From a virus, in IMG/VR virus record IMGVR_UViG_3300050821_023943, positions 1 through 43,169 of that record: a DNA stretch of 43,169 nucleotides; one strand, 5' to 3'. Positions 42,981-43,169 of the stretch are shown here, in pieces. The notes beneath the pieces were generated by a model that saw only the letters and a list, made by a program, of their open reading frames with translations, had not been told where the DNA came from and did no database searches. The position numbers and the translations under genes are program-made. Each line of letters starts with the position of its first letter. Positions within the stretch are counted from its first letter, which is position 1.

Positions 42981-43169
42981 CTACTGGTTGCGTTGATACT
43001 CCTCGTCCCCAACTTCGCGGACATAACAGACATGGATTTCGTTGCTGGTATCGTCCCACATGATTTCGGGGGAGTGCATTGCAATGACCTCAGCTTCGTT
43101 CTCAGTTTGGGCTTCAACGTAGATTTCGCCATGAGTTTCCTCAACCAAGACCACGCGCCATTTCTTCAT
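42981..43169 (-). CDS. Small hypothetical protein at the window edge
   Basis: A 62-residue protein starting KKWRVVLVEETHGEIYVEA, with a beta-alpha-beta pattern as in short nucleic-acid or stress-related proteins. The ATG is the last three bases of the window. If the genome is circular it follows the gene at 1-138 directly. Confidence 0.6.
   Translation of the reverse strand: MKKWRVVLVEETHGEIYVEAQTENEAEVIAMHSPEIMWDDTSNEIHVCYVREVGDEEYQRNQ

Noticed and set aside
1-43169. CRISPR array, insertion sequence or integrase
   Set aside because: No direct repeats with regular spacers, no transposase or recombinase motifs and no terminal inverted repeats were found.
1-43169. Recoded genome (UGA or UAG as sense codons)
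   Set aside because: Long genes such as portal, capsid and tape measure run intact under the standard code and end in TGA, TAG or TAA at coupled junctions.

Overview
The window looks like a complete or nearly complete genome of a tailed double-stranded DNA phage of siphovirus type, about 53% GC by eye and using the standard code. The evidence is one continuous minus-strand late region: small and large terminase, portal fused to a MuF domain, prohead protease with scaffold, HK97-type capsid protein, connector, gp10-like neck protein, tail terminator, tail tube, tail assembly chaperone with a -1 frameshift, tape measure, tail hub and tail fibre. I see no integrase, no classical repressor, no tRNA and no CRISPR array. 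The first gene stops exactly at base 1 and the last starts exactly at base 43169. Both are on the minus strand and would abut as TGA-ATG, so the sequence is probably a circular genome opened at a gene boundary.

Layout, following minus-strand transcription. (1) Late region, 31252 down to 1 and probably on through the join to the gene at 43169-42981, closed by a strong hairpin at 42939-42967. It holds packaging and portal (31.3-25.7 kb), a tailspike plus a block of exported Thr/Ser-rich proteins (25.7-17.3 kb), protease/scaffold and capsid (17.3-14.1 kb), connectors and tail (13.9-3.5 kb), a HEPN gene (2.6-3.3 kb), a papain-like peptidase with a holin-like protein (1.5-2.6 kb) and a DUF932 protein. 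(2) Leftward early/middle operon, about 39.95 down to 31.47 kb, behind a good promoter at 40242-40269. It is a tightly overlapping run of small genes that includes an SSB-like protein, SWIM and other zinc proteins, NinG, a winged-helix protein and a cyclic-phosphate receiver-like protein. (3) Rightward operon, 40.58-42.22 kb, with a CHC2-Toprim primase and small basic or cysteine-rich proteins. (4) Isolated plus-strand genes (28690, 32142, 33514, 36752, 42310), most encoding membrane or secreted proteins and several with a -10 box very close to the start codon; these look like morons.

Host. The exported proteins at 17318-22767 are full of TST/TTT runs and have signal peptides; to me they resemble surface proteins of Patescibacteria (Parcubacteria-type genomes). 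Other genes (DUF932, the short CHC2-Toprim primase, the secreted protein at 32142) recall families I associate with Acidobacteriota mobile elements. The host is therefore unresolved.

Most unusual signals: an 8-base element, AAAGGTCG, found nine times on one strand, each time upstream of a start codon; G-poor leaders in place of Shine-Dalgarno sites on many genes; seven copies of the palindrome TTGCGG-N4-CCGCAA; a 90-nt three-helix RNA element in front of the gene at 38981; and a block of signal-peptide proteins inside the head gene cluster.
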